A stretch of DNA of 64,000 nt from Anaerobacillus alkaliphilus (GCF_004116265.1 NZ_QOUX01000045.1:1-64000), one strand, 5' to 3'. Shown: positions 48,719 to 57,864, counted from the first letter of the stretch. Notes: generated by a model from the letters alone, not told the origin. Translations and numbers: made by a program.

Positions 48719-48982
48719 TTATAAGTACTTATCATATTGCTTTAACATTTCATTCATTTGCTTTTCGGTCTTGGCGTCTACCTGTTGTTTAATTTTCGCT
48801 AATATTCTTTCTCTTTGCCCTAGGTTTGTAACATCAATGTTTTCAGATCGTAGGATAGCAATGATTTTTTGTGCTTGATTATCAGTAATAGTAAATTGAT
48901 ATTGCCTTGCTAATTGGATGAGTTCATCTTTTTTTATAGTATTAAGCTTGTGATTTACCATTTGTATGATAAAAGGGTTCAT
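48719..48982 (-). CDS. yqfT: YqfT family protein (DUF2624)
   Basis: An 87-residue helical protein: MNPFIIQMVNHKLNTIKKDEL, then QLARQYQFTITDNQAQKII, matching DUF2624. Its place after nfo fits B. subtilis YqfT. AAAGGAGGAA precedes the ATG on the minus strand. Function unknown. Confidence 0.87.
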   Translation of the reverse strand: MNPFIIQMVNHKLNTIKKDELIQLARQYQFTITDNQAQKIIAILRSENIDVTNLGQRERILAKIKQQVDAKTEKQMNEMLKQYDKYL

Positions 48983-49098
48983 TTGGGTTATTCCTCCTTT
49001 ATTAATAATTTCAATCTGTTTATTTTATGTATAGAAACCTAGGATTGTGACCAAAAATTTCTGAAGCGAATTTATGCTTGGTAATAGAAGAAAAATGT

Positions 49099-49127
49099 TT
49101 GCAAAATGGAGGAGAACCTTCTATAAT
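49099..49127 (+). promoter_or_regulatory. Sigma-A promoter of the Mn-type ABC operon
   Basis: TTGCAA (49099-49104), a 17-nt spacer and a consensus TATAAT (49122-49127). The predicted start near 49134 leaves a leader of about 200 nt before the first gene. Confidence 0.75.
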
Positions 49128-49140
49128 TTAGGTTAAGTTA

Positions 49141-49166
49141 AAAATGTTTCCTGTAGGAAACATTTT
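49141..49166. promoter_or_regulatory. Palindromic operator resembling an MntR box
   Basis: AAAATGTTTCC, TGTA, GGAAACATTTT: a perfect 11-bp inverted repeat just downstream of the predicted transcription start. The GTTTCC-N4-GGAAAC core has the half-site and spacing of known MntR (DtxR-family) operators. It could also fold as an RNA hairpin. The leader after it (49187-49243) carries nested inverted repeats ATGCAC/GTGCAT and TTAAAC/GTTTAA. Confidence 0.5.
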
Positions 49167-49335
49167 AATATTGAGGCAATAAGGGTATGCACATTTATAT
49201 CCGTTAAACATATATTAAAATTGATTAGTTTAATAGAGTGCATGAACAAAATTGATAAAGTTCGTTATTACTTTATGAGTTTGCTAAGAGTAAACTTGGT
49301 TCTTAAATAAACATGATTATGGAGGAGGACCTGCG

Positions 49336-50097
49336 ATGGCTGCTAATCATCCTGAAATTAAAGTTGAGAGTCTCTCGGTTAACTACGATGGACATCACGC
49401 ACTAAAAAATATAAATTTCAGCTTTCAGAGTGGTCAGCTAGTTGGAATAATTGGCCCTAATGGTGCTGGAAAATCGACTCTAATAAAAGCGATACTTGGG
49501 TTAGAGAAACATATTGGTGAAATTGAGATTTTCGGCAAAACGATTAAAGAGATGAGAAAGAAAATATCATATGTCCCACAACGGAGTGCAATTGATTTTG
49601 ATTTTCCTGTTTTGGTAGAAGATGTTGTACTTATGGGAAGATATTCATTTATTCCTTGGTACAAAAGAGCTAGTCTAAAAGATAAAGAGATAGCAAAAGA
49701 AGCTCTTGAGAAGGTTGGTATGACTGAATTTGCAAAACGACAGATAGGTCAACTTTCAGGTGGTCAGCAACAACGTGTTTTTATCGCAAGAGCATTAACG
49801 CAACAAGCAGACATTTTTTTCTTAGATGAACCTTTCGTAGGAATAGATGCTACATCAGAGGAAATCATTGTTAAGCTTTTACGACAACTTCAGCGTGATG
49901 GGAAAACAATTTTTGTTGTACATCATGATTTAAGTAAAGTAGAGAAATATTTCGATCAGCTTTTACTCTTAAATCAGGAGCTAATCGGAGCAGGAAAAGT
50001 TGCAGATATCTATAAACCTGAATTACTTTCTGCTGCTTATAAAGGAAGTATTACAATGTTTGGGAATAAGGATAACGTGATGGTGGTGAGCAATTAA
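49336..50097 (+). CDS. Manganese/zinc ABC transporter ATPase (MntB-like)
   Basis: A 253-residue ABC ATPase. Walker A GPNGAGKST near residue 40, Q-loop VPQRSAIDFDFP, signature LSGGQQQR near residue 138, Walker B IFFLDEPFVGID, H-loop VVHHDLS. The region QRSAIDFDFPVLVEDVVLMGRY is typical of MntB-type metal importers (B. subtilis MntB has QRGSVDWDFP). GGAGGAGGACC precedes the ATG. The permease start overlaps its stop by 1 nt. No substrate-binding lipoprotein follows, so the receptor gene must be elsewhere. Mn specificity is inferred from similarity and the MntR-like operator. Confidence 0.88.
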   Translation: MAANHPEIKVESLSVNYDGHHALKNINFSFQSGQLVGIIGPNGAGKSTLIKAILGLEKHIGEIEIFGKTIKEMRKKISYVPQRSAIDFDFPVLVEDVVLMGRYSFIPWYKRASLKDKEIAKEALEKVGMTEFAKRQIGQLSGGQQQRVFIARALTQQADIFFLDEPFVGIDATSEEIIVKLLRQLQRDGKTIFVVHHDLSKVEKYFDQLLLLNQELIGAGKVADIYKPELLSAAYKGSITMFGNKDNVMVVSN

Positions 50098-50963
50098 TGC
50101 AAGAGATAATGAGTTTTATCGATCAGGTATCTAGATATCAATATTTACAGAATGCTTTAATTGCAGCTATACTGGTTGGCCTTATTTGTGGTATTATTGG
50201 CTGTTTTATTATTTTAAGGGGAATGGCTTTAATGGGTGATGCAATTTCCCATGCTGTGTTACCAGGAGTTGTTATTGCGTATATGCTTGGAGCTAGTTTT
50301 TTTGTTGGTGCAGTAATCACTGGGGTATTAACGGCATTGGGGATTGGCTATATTTCTCAAAATAGTAGAATAAAAGATGACTCTGCCATAGGAATCATGT
50401 TTACAGCTATGTTTGCTTTTGGTGTAGTTTTAAACTCTTCGTTAAGAGGAACGAGCGTAGACCTATGGCATATCCTATTCGGTAATGTCTTAGCGGTATC
50501 TAGAGCAGATTTATGGGTAACATTTGGAATGAGTATATTTGTTGTTTTAATGGTTATTCTGTTCTATCGACCATTGTTGCTAAGTACGTTTGATCCTACG
50601 ATGGCTAAAGCAACTGGGTTACCTGTAAAGTTTATTCACTATATGTTAATGCTTCTTTTATCCTTAGTTACAGTTGTTTCTTTACAGGCAGTAGGAATTA
50701 TCCTCGTGGTTGCAATGTTAATAACCCCGGGGGCAACGGCCTACTTATTATCAGATAGGCTTTCTGTCATGCTTGTTCTCTCTGCCTTTTTTGGTATCTT
50801 TTCAGGAGTTGTGGGGTTATTCTTCTCAGTCATATTTGATGTAAGTTCTGGGTCGACAATTGTTTTAATAGCTTCATTGCTTTTTGGTTTAGCGTTTTTC
50901 TTTTCACCAAAACAAGGTGTCGTTTGGAAGTTATTACGATCAAAGCTTCAACAAAATTCATAA
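50097..50963 (+). CDS. Manganese/zinc ABC transporter permease (MntC/MntD-like)
   Basis: A 288-residue permease of the ABC-3 metal family with about eight hydrophobic segments. Typical blocks: GCFIILRGMALMGDAISHAVLPGVVIAY near residues 38-65 and SLQAVGIILVVAMLITPGATAYLL near residues 198-222. The ATG overlaps the ATPase stop (TAATG). B. subtilis mntABCD has two permeases plus a lipoprotein; here only one permease is present, so it may act as a homodimer. Confidence 0.88.
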   Translation: MQEIMSFIDQVSRYQYLQNALIAAILVGLICGIIGCFIILRGMALMGDAISHAVLPGVVIAYMLGASFFVGAVITGVLTALGIGYISQNSRIKDDSAIGIMFTAMFAFGVVLNSSLRGTSVDLWHILFGNVLAVSRADLWVTFGMSIFVVLMVILFYRPLLLSTFDPTMAKATGLPVKFIHYMLMLLLSLVTVVSLQAVGIILVVAMLITPGATAYLLSDRLSVMLVLSAFFGIFSGVVGLFFSVIFDVSSGSTIVLIASLLFGLAFFFSPKQGVVWKLLRSKLQQNS

Positions 50964-50970
50964 AATATAA

Positions 50971-51005
50971 GAAAAGCGAAGGGATACAATCCTTCGCTTT
51001 TTTCT
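50971..51005. terminator. Bidirectional terminator between the Mn-type operon and ppk
   Basis: AAAAGCGAAGG pairs with CCTTCGCTTTT, with A- and T-rich tails. It ends 4 nt before the ppk stop codon. Confidence 0.92.
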
Positions 51006-51008
51006 TTC

Positions 51009-53117
51009 TCAATTGTCTTCGAAATATTTGGCGGCCAAGCGGTAAAAGATTAATTGACTTTGAATTTCTAAGTCATGGACCCCTTTTTTTATATATTTAT
51101 ATGTTCCGTCTTTATCTTGTTGTCTTGCTTTTACGTTGTCTCTAATTGTAATCTCCAAAATATCTTTAATTCTTTTCTTTAGTCTATCTTCGTTTATTGG
51201 AAAAAGAATTTCCACTCTCTTTTCCATATTCCTTGTCATCCAGTCAGCAGAAGATAGGTAAGTAGAATTCTTTCCACCATGGTGAAAGTAAAAGACACGA
51301 CTATGTTCAAGGAAACGATCAACAATACTTCGGACAGAAATATTTTCACTAACTCCAGGTATACCAGGCCTTAAGCAACATATCCCTCTAATAATTAAGT
51401 CGATACTGACCCCAGCTTGACTTGCTTCATAAAGCTTCATAATTATTGGTTTATCCGTTAGAGAATTCATTTTTGCGATGATCTTTCCGTTTCCTTTTTG
51501 TTTGTGACAAGCAATTTCTTCATCAATTAAGTGTAAGAGTGATTCTCTAATTTCAAAGGGAGCTGTAGATAAGTAGTTCCAAGCAGGTTTTTCACTAAAG
51601 CCACTTAAATAATTAAAGAAATTGGTTGCATCTATCCCAAATTTTTCATCACAAGTCAGCAGACCCATATCAGTATAGAGCTTTGCAGTTGTATCATTAT
51701 AGTTACCAGTCCCTAAATGAACAAAACGTTGAATATGACCTTGATCGTGTCTAACGATTAGTATAATTTTACTATGTGTTTTTAATCCGGTAATGCCATA
51801 AATGACATGTACTCCAGACTTCTCTAATTTCTTTGCCCATTGAATGTTATTTTCCTCATCGAAACGAGCTTTCAGCTCAACAAGTACAGTGACTTGTTTT
51901 CCGTTTTCAGCTGCTCTTGCTAAGGCATTAATGATGGGGGAGTCTCCACTGACACGATATAGAGTTTGTTTAATAGCCAACACATTAGGATCTTCTGCAG
52001 CCGTCGCAATAAAATCAATGATTGGCTGAAATGACTCATAAGGATGATGTAAAAAAATATCTCTCTTTAAGATGGCTTCAAAAATATTCTCATCACTTGC
52101 TAAATCTTCTGGCGGTTGAGGAACTAGAGTCTCGTTTACTAAATAATCATGCTCTGCCCCGACATAAGCATAAAATTTATATAAGAAAGTTAGGTCGAGG
52201 GGGCCATTAAAAGAGTAGACATCCTTTTCCTTTAATTCTAAGACGTCCAACAAAAATGGTAAAACCTTCTCAGACATTTTTCCACTTTGCATTTCTAGAC
52301 GAACGGCGGATCCCCATTTCCGTTTTTTTAATTCTTTTTCAATTTCTCTTAATAAGTCTCTAGCGCCTTCCTCGTGTATGGTTAAATCAGCATTTCTTGT
52401 AATTCTAAATGGGGATACAGAGAGAACATCATATCCCTTAAAAAGCTTATAAATAAAATGACTAATGATATCTTCAAGCAAAATAAATTGTTTTTGCTCG
52501 TTTGCAGGTGGGATAGGAATAAATCGGGTTAGTACACCTGGAACCTGGACAATCGCCAATTTTTCTTTTTTTTGATTAGGCTTTTTTAATAATACAGCTA
52601 GGTTTATACTCTTATTTAGGAGCATTGGGAAAGGGCGGTATGCATCAATTGCCATTGGTGTTAACACAGGTAATATATACGTATCAAATCGATCCTGAAG
52701 AAATTTTAATTGTTCATTATTACATTGCTCGATGGCTAGAAATTGAAACCCTTCTTGATATAACATTGGAACAAGAGTTTCTGTATAGAGTCGATCTTGT
52801 AATGATACAATTCGGTGATTTAGAGCAGAAATTCTTTCAAGTTGTTCACGAGGGGTTAACCCAGCTTTGTTCTCAGGTTTATTAAAACCTGCTTTTACCT
52901 GATCCTTTAATCCTGCCACCCGTACCATAAAAAATTCATCTAGGTTAGAACTAAAGATAGCCAAAAACTTTAACCGTTCTAATAAGGGATTTCGCTCATC
53001 TATTGCTTCTTCTAAAACCCTTTCATTAAAGCGGATCCAACTGAGTTCGCGGTTATTATAATAAATAGGATTATTCAAATCGATCTCATTAGTAAGAGGA
53101 CTTGAATTTTCGATCAT
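51009..53117 (-). CDS. ppk: Polyphosphate kinase 1
   Basis: A 702-residue membrane-associated enzyme that reversibly polymerises the gamma phosphate of ATP into polyphosphate. N and head domains start YYNNRELSWIRFNERVLEEA with SSNLDEFFMVRVAGLKDQ. The two phospholipase-D-like domains carry the autophosphorylated His region (GLKTHSKIILIVR, near residue 445) and EHSRVFYFHHGG near residue 605. The ATG at 53117 is chosen after GGAAAGGTGG; a TTG at 53135 precedes that site. It lies 81 nt downstream of ppx, so synthesis and breakdown are cotranscribed. B. subtilis 168 has no ppk at this location. Confidence 0.95.
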   Translation of the reverse strand: MIENSSPLTNEIDLNNPIYYNNRELSWIRFNERVLEEAIDERNPLLERLKFLAIFSSNLDEFFMVRVAGLKDQVKAGFNKPENKAGLTPREQLERISALNHRIVSLQDRLYTETLVPMLYQEGFQFLAIEQCNNEQLKFLQDRFDTYILPVLTPMAIDAYRPFPMLLNKSINLAVLLKKPNQKKEKLAIVQVPGVLTRFIPIPPANEQKQFILLEDIISHFIYKLFKGYDVLSVSPFRITRNADLTIHEEGARDLLREIEKELKKRKWGSAVRLEMQSGKMSEKVLPFLLDVLELKEKDVYSFNGPLDLTFLYKFYAYVGAEHDYLVNETLVPQPPEDLASDENIFEAILKRDIFLHHPYESFQPIIDFIATAAEDPNVLAIKQTLYRVSGDSPIINALARAAENGKQVTVLVELKARFDEENNIQWAKKLEKSGVHVIYGITGLKTHSKIILIVRHDQGHIQRFVHLGTGNYNDTTAKLYTDMGLLTCDEKFGIDATNFFNYLSGFSEKPAWNYLSTAPFEIRESLLHLIDEEIACHKQKGNGKIIAKMNSLTDKPIIMKLYEASQAGVSIDLIIRGICCLRPGIPGVSENISVRSIVDRFLEHSRVFYFHHGGKNSTYLSSADWMTRNMEKRVEILFPINEDRLKKRIKDILEITIRDNVKARQQDKDGTYKYIKKGVHDLEIQSQLIFYRLAAKYFEDN

Positions 53118-53198
53118 CAAAATCCACCTTTCCAATCATTGGGTATAGGACTTCTATTATTTTACCAAATATTCTTTAAGACTTTTGTAAATTATATG

Positions 53199-54731
53199 TT
53201 AATTTTTACAAAATAGGAGTTCTATTCGCCGTTTAACCACTTTTTCGAGATGTTTTTTATATTTCTTAGCCTGACTTATTTCGAAATATGCATCTTGATT
53301 ATGATGTAACTTTAATTCCATCATTTCATTCGATTTTTCTGTTATATGAACTGAAGTAAAAACTTCGCGTTTTGTTCGATTTAAACCGTAGGAAAACTTA
53401 AGGATTGCACCTAATAGCTCAATTGTGTCAATCTCATCTCTTTGAAACCAGTCGGTATATGGCTTTAAATAGTTTTGCAGGGTCGCTTTTGATTTAAAAG
53501 AAGCAATTAAAGCAATCTTCAATCTTTCTATATGTGTAATTCCATCAATTGATAAGTTTGTTAGTAAATAAAAGGTATGCTGGCTACTTGCTTCATGACT
53601 AATAAATTCACCGATATAAAGAACTCGACAGCTTAAATGAAGTAGACGTAAATCCTCCTTAGTTAAGTGGTTAAAGAGCTGAGTCATGTCATCAAATAAG
53701 TTGGTCGCAATTTTGGATATGTATTTAACATGTTGAATGTTTATCTCGTAATTTCTCGTCAGTTGATATATGCTTTCTTCTGCAACATTTGGAAATTGCG
53801 TTATGTTATTCTGGTTAAAAAGCTCATCATAAAACAGCCCATCCCTTAAACCCTTATTACTCATGATAAAGCTCTTTGAACTAGTAACCTCCATCAACAT
53901 AATAATTGCTTCAGCCGCTGGAATGATAATATCAGCCCTATCTTTAGAGAGACCCTCTACAAACTGTCTTTCTTTTAAAGAAAGTTTGCCTAAGGTATTA
54001 ATGATCTCTTTTAAATTCTCAAAGTCCATTTCATATTGATGTAATCCAGATAACGGATAATTTTTACTTCTCTGATGGATAAGAGATAGATTTCTCGCAC
54101 TACCACCAATACCCACTAGTGGAAGATCGAGTTGCTTAAGCCAATGTAAGGTTTCAAATTGTGTTTTTAAGTATCCTCTAAGGTTCTCTAATTCTTCTTT
54201 TGTTGGGATTTCATTTTGAATAAACTTTTGCTTTAAAGAAATGGCTCCGAATGGAAAGCTATGATAGTGCAGTAACTTTCTATTTTTAAATAAAGTTACC
54301 TCTGTACTGCCTCCACCGATGTCAATTGTTATCCCATCGTTAATACTCGTGGAATTTGTTACGGCTAAAAAGCCAAAATAGGCTTCCTCATATTCTGATA
54401 ACACGCGAATTGAAAAATCAGTTTGTTCAGCGATTTTTTTTAGTATTGCTTGTTGATTTTTGGCCTGCCTGATAGCTGCTGTGGCCACACACTTTATAAT
54501 TGAAAGATTATATGTACGAGTAATCTCTTGGAATTGCTTTAATGTGTTGAGTAAGACACTTACTCCTTTATCTGAAAGTTCTCCGTCCTCAGTAATATGG
54601 CTACTTAACCGTGCTACTACTTTTAAATTCTGTATTTCCTTATAGTAGCCTACCCCGTCTAATTGAAAAATCACGAGACGTATTGAATTAGAGCCTATAT
54701 CAATGAGTGCGATTGACTGTTCTTGTGTCAT
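53199..54731 (-). CDS. ppx: Exopolyphosphatase (Ppx/GppA family)
   Basis: A 510-residue enzyme of the actin-like ATPase fold that removes terminal phosphates from polyphosphate and perhaps pppGpp. N-terminal IALIDIGSNSIRLVIF near residues 7-22, VATAAIRQAKN, IDIGGGSTEVTLF near residue 139, and VGIGGSARNLS. A C-terminal HD-like helical domain follows (residues 310-510). AGGAGGTTAC precedes the ATG. First gene of the ppx-ppk pair. Confidence 0.93.
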   Translation of the reverse strand: MTQEQSIALIDIGSNSIRLVIFQLDGVGYYKEIQNLKVVARLSSHITEDGELSDKGVSVLLNTLKQFQEITRTYNLSIIKCVATAAIRQAKNQQAILKKIAEQTDFSIRVLSEYEEAYFGFLAVTNSTSINDGITIDIGGGSTEVTLFKNRKLLHYHSFPFGAISLKQKFIQNEIPTKEELENLRGYLKTQFETLHWLKQLDLPLVGIGGSARNLSLIHQRSKNYPLSGLHQYEMDFENLKEIINTLGKLSLKERQFVEGLSKDRADIIIPAAEAIIMLMEVTSSKSFIMSNKGLRDGLFYDELFNQNNITQFPNVAEESIYQLTRNYEINIQHVKYISKIATNLFDDMTQLFNHLTKEDLRLLHLSCRVLYIGEFISHEASSQHTFYLLTNLSIDGITHIERLKIALIASFKSKATLQNYLKPYTDWFQRDEIDTIELLGAILKFSYGLNRTKREVFTSVHITEKSNEMMELKLHHNQDAYFEISQAKKYKKHLEKVVKRRIELLFCKN

Positions 54732-54809
54732 GGCAGTAACCTCCTAAACTTCCTAATTGGAAAAGGAATGATATTAATTATACAATACTATAATGGAAAG
54801 GGTGTATCG

Positions 54810-54839
54810 TTTACAACAGCCTGATTAGTAATGTATACT
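54810..54839 (+). promoter_or_regulatory. Sigma-A promoter of znuC-znuB-zur
   Basis: TTTACA (54810-54815), an 18-nt spacer and TATACT (54834-54839), about 170 nt before znuC. A canonical Zur box was looked for around it and not found. Confidence 0.55.
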
Positions 54840-54904
54840 ACGAATGGACAAAACGGAATGATTCTTAAATTTTTATTGTTTGTAAAACAATGGCATGATC
54901 GAGA

Positions 54905-54927
54905 AAAGCAGAGTGATCCTCTGCTTT
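54905..54927 (+). other. Hairpin in the znuC leader
   Basis: AAAGCAGAG pairs perfectly with CTCTGCTTT (5-nt loop), then CTATATTATCT. It lies within the predicted 5' leader; a weak attenuator or stability element is possible. Confidence 0.45.
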
Positions 54928-55007
54928 CTATATTATCTAGGTTGACATGGTTGTTTGTTAAAAAAACAAGTATTTCTTTAGTATCTTTCAGTGGGGGATA
55001 GGATTTT

Positions 55008-55790
55008 ATGTGTAGTGAGTTAAAAAACAATGAGAATGTCATTGATATACAGTCGTTAACGTTTAAATATGGTACGAGAACCGTATTGGATAATATTAAC
55101 TTGCAGGTGAAAAAAGGAGCCTTTTTAGGACTAGTTGGACCAAATGGTTCTGGTAAATCTACATTACTTAAATGTATTTTAGGTCTCTTGCAACCCTCTA
55201 GTGGAAATATTAAACTTTTTGGTAAGTCAAGTCATAAATTCAAGGATTGGGATAAGATTGGTTTTGTATCTCAAAAAGCAAATAGTTTCAATACGGGATT
55301 TCCTGCAACGGTTTATGAAGTGGTTTCAATGGGCTTATTTGGAAAAGTTGGGTTGTTTCGTTTTTTAACAAAACAACATAAGGAGAAAGTAAAGGAAGCG
55401 ATTGAGTTAGTTGGTCTGTCTGAATACATGAAACAAAACATAGGTGAACTTTCTGGTGGCCAGCAACAGCGGGTGTTTATTGCTAGGGCACTTGTTAGTG
55501 ACCCTGAGCTAATCATTTTGGATGAACCAACCGTGGGCGTAGATATACATTCAGTGAACAACTTCTATGCAATGCTGAGTCAGTTAAATCAAATGGGGAT
55601 TACCCTTCTTTTGGTAACTCATGATGTATCTGGGATGACAAATCATGTAAATGCAGTTGCTTGCTTAAATAGACATCTACATTTTCACGGGAATACAAAG
55701 GATTTTCAAGAAAATCATAAGTTGTCCGCATTTCATGGGCAAGAAGTTCATTTACTTGTTCATAATCACTCTACTCGCGGAGGTGAGTAG
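55008..55790 (+). CDS. znuC: Zinc ABC transporter ATPase ZnuC
   Basis: A 260-residue ABC ATPase. Walker A GPNGSGKST near residue 44, signature LSGGQQQR near residue 150, Walker B LIILDEPTVGVD. The His-rich C terminus (HFHGN, HGQEVHLLVHNHS) is typical of ZnuC and may sense or bind zinc. GGGGGATAGG precedes the ATG. It is followed after 1 nt by znuB and then zur. No ZnuA-type lipoprotein gene is next to it. Confidence 0.9.
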   Translation: MCSELKNNENVIDIQSLTFKYGTRTVLDNINLQVKKGAFLGLVGPNGSGKSTLLKCILGLLQPSSGNIKLFGKSSHKFKDWDKIGFVSQKANSFNTGFPATVYEVVSMGLFGKVGLFRFLTKQHKEKVKEAIELVGLSEYMKQNIGELSGGQQQRVFIARALVSDPELIILDEPTVGVDIHSVNNFYAMLSQLNQMGITLLLVTHDVSGMTNHVNAVACLNRHLHFHGNTKDFQENHKLSAFHGQEVHLLVHNHSTRGGE

Positions 55791-55791
55791 A

Positions 55792-56628
55792 ATGGAATTT
55801 ATTTCAGTTTTTTTACAATATGAATTTTTAAGGAACGCCTTCTTTACAGGAATCATGGTTGGATTTCTAGCGCCTATATTAGGTGTGTTCTTAGTTGTTA
55901 GGAGATTAGCATTAATTGCCGATGCATTATCGCACATTACCCTCGCAGGAATTGCAGGGAGCCTTCTTCTAGGGAAGCATATCCTATTTTTTGCTGGTCT
56001 TAACCCTCTATATCTAGGTATTATTTTTTCAGTAGGGGGGGCTTTACTCATTGAGAAATTAAGAACAGTGTACAAATCCTACCAAGAACTTTCAATCCCT
56101 ATTATTCTTTCTGGAGGAATTGGGTTGGGCGTAGTGTTTATATCGTTAGCAGACGGTTTTAATACTGACCTTTTTAACTACTTATTCGGAAGTGTCATTG
56201 CTGTTACAAGATCAGACCTCTGGACAATTTCATTTATCACAGCAGTTGTTACAGTATTATTAATTTTCTTTTATAAAGAATTATTCTTTTTATCTTTTGA
56301 TGAGGAACAAGCGATCGTTTCTGGTATTAATAAGAAGCTGGTTCATTTAGTTTTCATTATTATGGTAGCTCTGGTAATTGCTTCCTCAATGAGAATTGTT
56401 GGTATCCTTCTTGTTTCTTCGCTTATGACATTACCTGTTGCAGCGAGTATGCGAATTGCAAAAGGCTTTAAGCAAATGTTTGTATATTCTATCCTATTTG
56501 GTGAATTATCAGTTATTATAGGATTAATCAGTGCTTACCACCTTGATTTAGCACCTGGAGGGACAATTGTTGTAACTGCTGTTATTATTTTAATTATAGC
56601 TATCATTTGGAAGAAGTTTCGTAAATAG
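55792..56628 (+). CDS. znuB: Zinc ABC transporter permease ZnuB
   Basis: A 278-residue ABC-3 permease with about eight membrane segments. FLQYEFLRNAFFTGIMVGFLAPILGVFLVVRRLALIADALSH is typical of the family (residues 6-47), as is SSMRIVGILLVSSLMTLPVAASM. The ATG at 55792 is chosen, 7 nt after GGAGGTGAG; an upstream in-frame start at 55735 lies inside znuC and has no ribosome site. Together with znuC it forms a zinc importer lacking a local binding protein. Confidence 0.9.
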   Translation: MEFISVFLQYEFLRNAFFTGIMVGFLAPILGVFLVVRRLALIADALSHITLAGIAGSLLLGKHILFFAGLNPLYLGIIFSVGGALLIEKLRTVYKSYQELSIPIILSGGIGLGVVFISLADGFNTDLFNYLFGSVIAVTRSDLWTISFITAVVTVLLIFFYKELFFLSFDEEQAIVSGINKKLVHLVFIIMVALVIASSMRIVGILLVSSLMTLPVAASMRIAKGFKQMFVYSILFGELSVIIGLISAYHLDLAPGGTIVVTAVIILIIAIIWKKFRK

Positions 56629-56643
56629 AGGGGGCTTTTTTGT

Positions 56644-57051
56644 ATGGATGTAACGAAGGCATTATTGCTTTTAAAAGAAAAAGGGTACAAGCATACGGGG
56701 AAAAGAGAACAAATGCTTCAACTGTTTTCCGATCAAAAAAGATACATTGCAGCGAAGGATGTTTTAGAAGCAATGCAGGGTGACTATCCAGGATTATCGT
56801 TTGATACCATTTATAGGAATTTATCTACTTTCGTGGATTTAGGAATATTAGAAATGACAGAATTAGATGGTGAGAAAAAATTCAGGTTTAGTTGTGCCAT
56901 TGATGGTCATCATCATCATGTGATTTGTTTATCATGTGGCAAAACAAAACACGTTCACCTTTGTCCAATGGATGATTTTAGCGATACGAAGGATTTTAAG
57001 ATAGTTGGACATAAATTTGAAGTTTATGGTTATTGTAGTGAATGTATATAA
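56644..57051 (+). CDS. zur: Zinc uptake regulator Zur (Fur family)
   Basis: A 135-residue Fur-family repressor. The winged helix contains HTGKREQMLQLF and FDTIYRNLSTFVDLGIL. A His cluster, GHHHHVICLSCGKTKHVHLCP, and CSEC near the end form the structural CxxC zinc site and regulatory ligands. GAGGGGGC precedes the ATG. Its location in one operon with znuCB, as well as its sequence, favours Zur over Fur or PerR. YqfV in B. subtilis. Confidence 0.93.
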   Translation: MDVTKALLLLKEKGYKHTGKREQMLQLFSDQKRYIAAKDVLEAMQGDYPGLSFDTIYRNLSTFVDLGILEMTELDGEKKFRFSCAIDGHHHHVICLSCGKTKHVHLCPMDDFSDTKDFKIVGHKFEVYGYCSECI

Positions 57052-57054
57052 AAA

Positions 57055-57095
57055 TAGTAAAAAGTTCTTCCTTAAAAAGGAGGAACTTTTTTACT
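57055..57095 (+). terminator. Terminator after znuC-znuB-zur
   Basis: An AGTAAAAAGTTCTTCCTT arm pairs with AGGAGGAACTTTTTTACT (small mismatch), followed by ATTTTATT. Confidence 0.85.
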
Positions 57096-57119
57096 ATTTT
57101 ATTATTTTGGCAGAAGACC

Positions 57120-57155
57120 CCCACTTCAAATTTTCAATAGAAAATTAAGTGGCGG
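57120..57155. repeat. Inverted repeat downstream of yqfW
   Basis: CCACTT-AAATTTTC pairs with GAAAATT-AAGTGG around AATA. It lies between the zur terminator and the yqfW stop. On the minus strand it could help end yqfW transcription, though no T run follows. Confidence 0.5.
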
Positions 57156-57160
57156 GTAGT

Positions 57161-57730
57161 TCACTTTAACCAGTTATTAACCCATGTGGAAGCTTCATTC
57201 CAGTCTTTTACCCTAATCACTTGATGAGGGACTGGGTCTTGGTTATAGGGGGTATCTATTAGGATAACCGGAATTTTACACTCTTCAGCAATATCGCATG
57301 CATTATCATGTTTATCTTCAAAAAAGATATCAATATCATTCTTCCTAATGGCATTGAGCTTATCATGTTGACCAAGCAGCTCTATTTGATGAAATGGAAT
57401 GTTATTTTTTTTAAACCAATTTTCTGTTACTTCAAAAAGATGATTTCCACGTGCACTAATGTACGTGAAATGGTGTGTATCCTGCCAATTCTTAATAGCT
57501 TCAGTAAAGAAATTAGCAATTTTTGCATTAGCATAAATAATTGGTTCATGTTTAGACATCCATTGCCAAAACTCTTCTTTAGTAACATTTAATATAGCTG
57601 ATATTTCGTATTGCGTAATGTCTGACAGGGATATATTTGTTTGAAAGTGTTCATTTAAATATGGAATAAATGTTTCTGGACAGGTAACTGTTCCATCGAT
57701 ATCTAGTCCAAAGCGCATTTGTTTATTCAT
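57161..57730 (-). CDS. yqfW: Putative 5'-nucleotidase YqfW (HAD family)
   Basis: A 189-residue HAD-superfamily phosphatase. Motif I RFGLDIDGTVT near residues 6-14, a cap segment, motif II YISARGN, and motif III/IV FFEDKHDNACDIAEEC. The ATG at 57730 is chosen after GGTGG; a TTG at 57748 precedes that site. It stands after zur as in B. subtilis, convergent to it. The substrate is not known. Confidence 0.88.
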   Translation of the reverse strand: MNKQMRFGLDIDGTVTCPETFIPYLNEHFQTNISLSDITQYEISAILNVTKEEFWQWMSKHEPIIYANAKIANFFTEAIKNWQDTHHFTYISARGNHLFEVTENWFKKNNIPFHQIELLGQHDKLNAIRKNDIDIFFEDKHDNACDIAEECKIPVILIDTPYNQDPVPHQVIRVKDWNEASTWVNNWLK

Positions 57731-57864
57731 CTTAAGACCACCAATCATAATTCTTTACTACTTCTATCATAGCACATTCCTTAATATGAAATCATTAACA
57801 TCTATATATCCTATTGACTGTGTAATACTAAAACTGCTCCTGAAAAAGAAAGTGAGGGATGACG

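Noticed and set aside
49187-49243. yybP-ykoY manganese riboswitch in the Mn-type operon leader
   Set aside because: The nested stems lack the conserved loop sequences of that riboswitch class as far as I can see.
54732-55007. Zur box before znuC
   Set aside because: No sequence close to the Bacillus Zur consensus (AAATCGTAA-type inverted repeat) was found in the gap.
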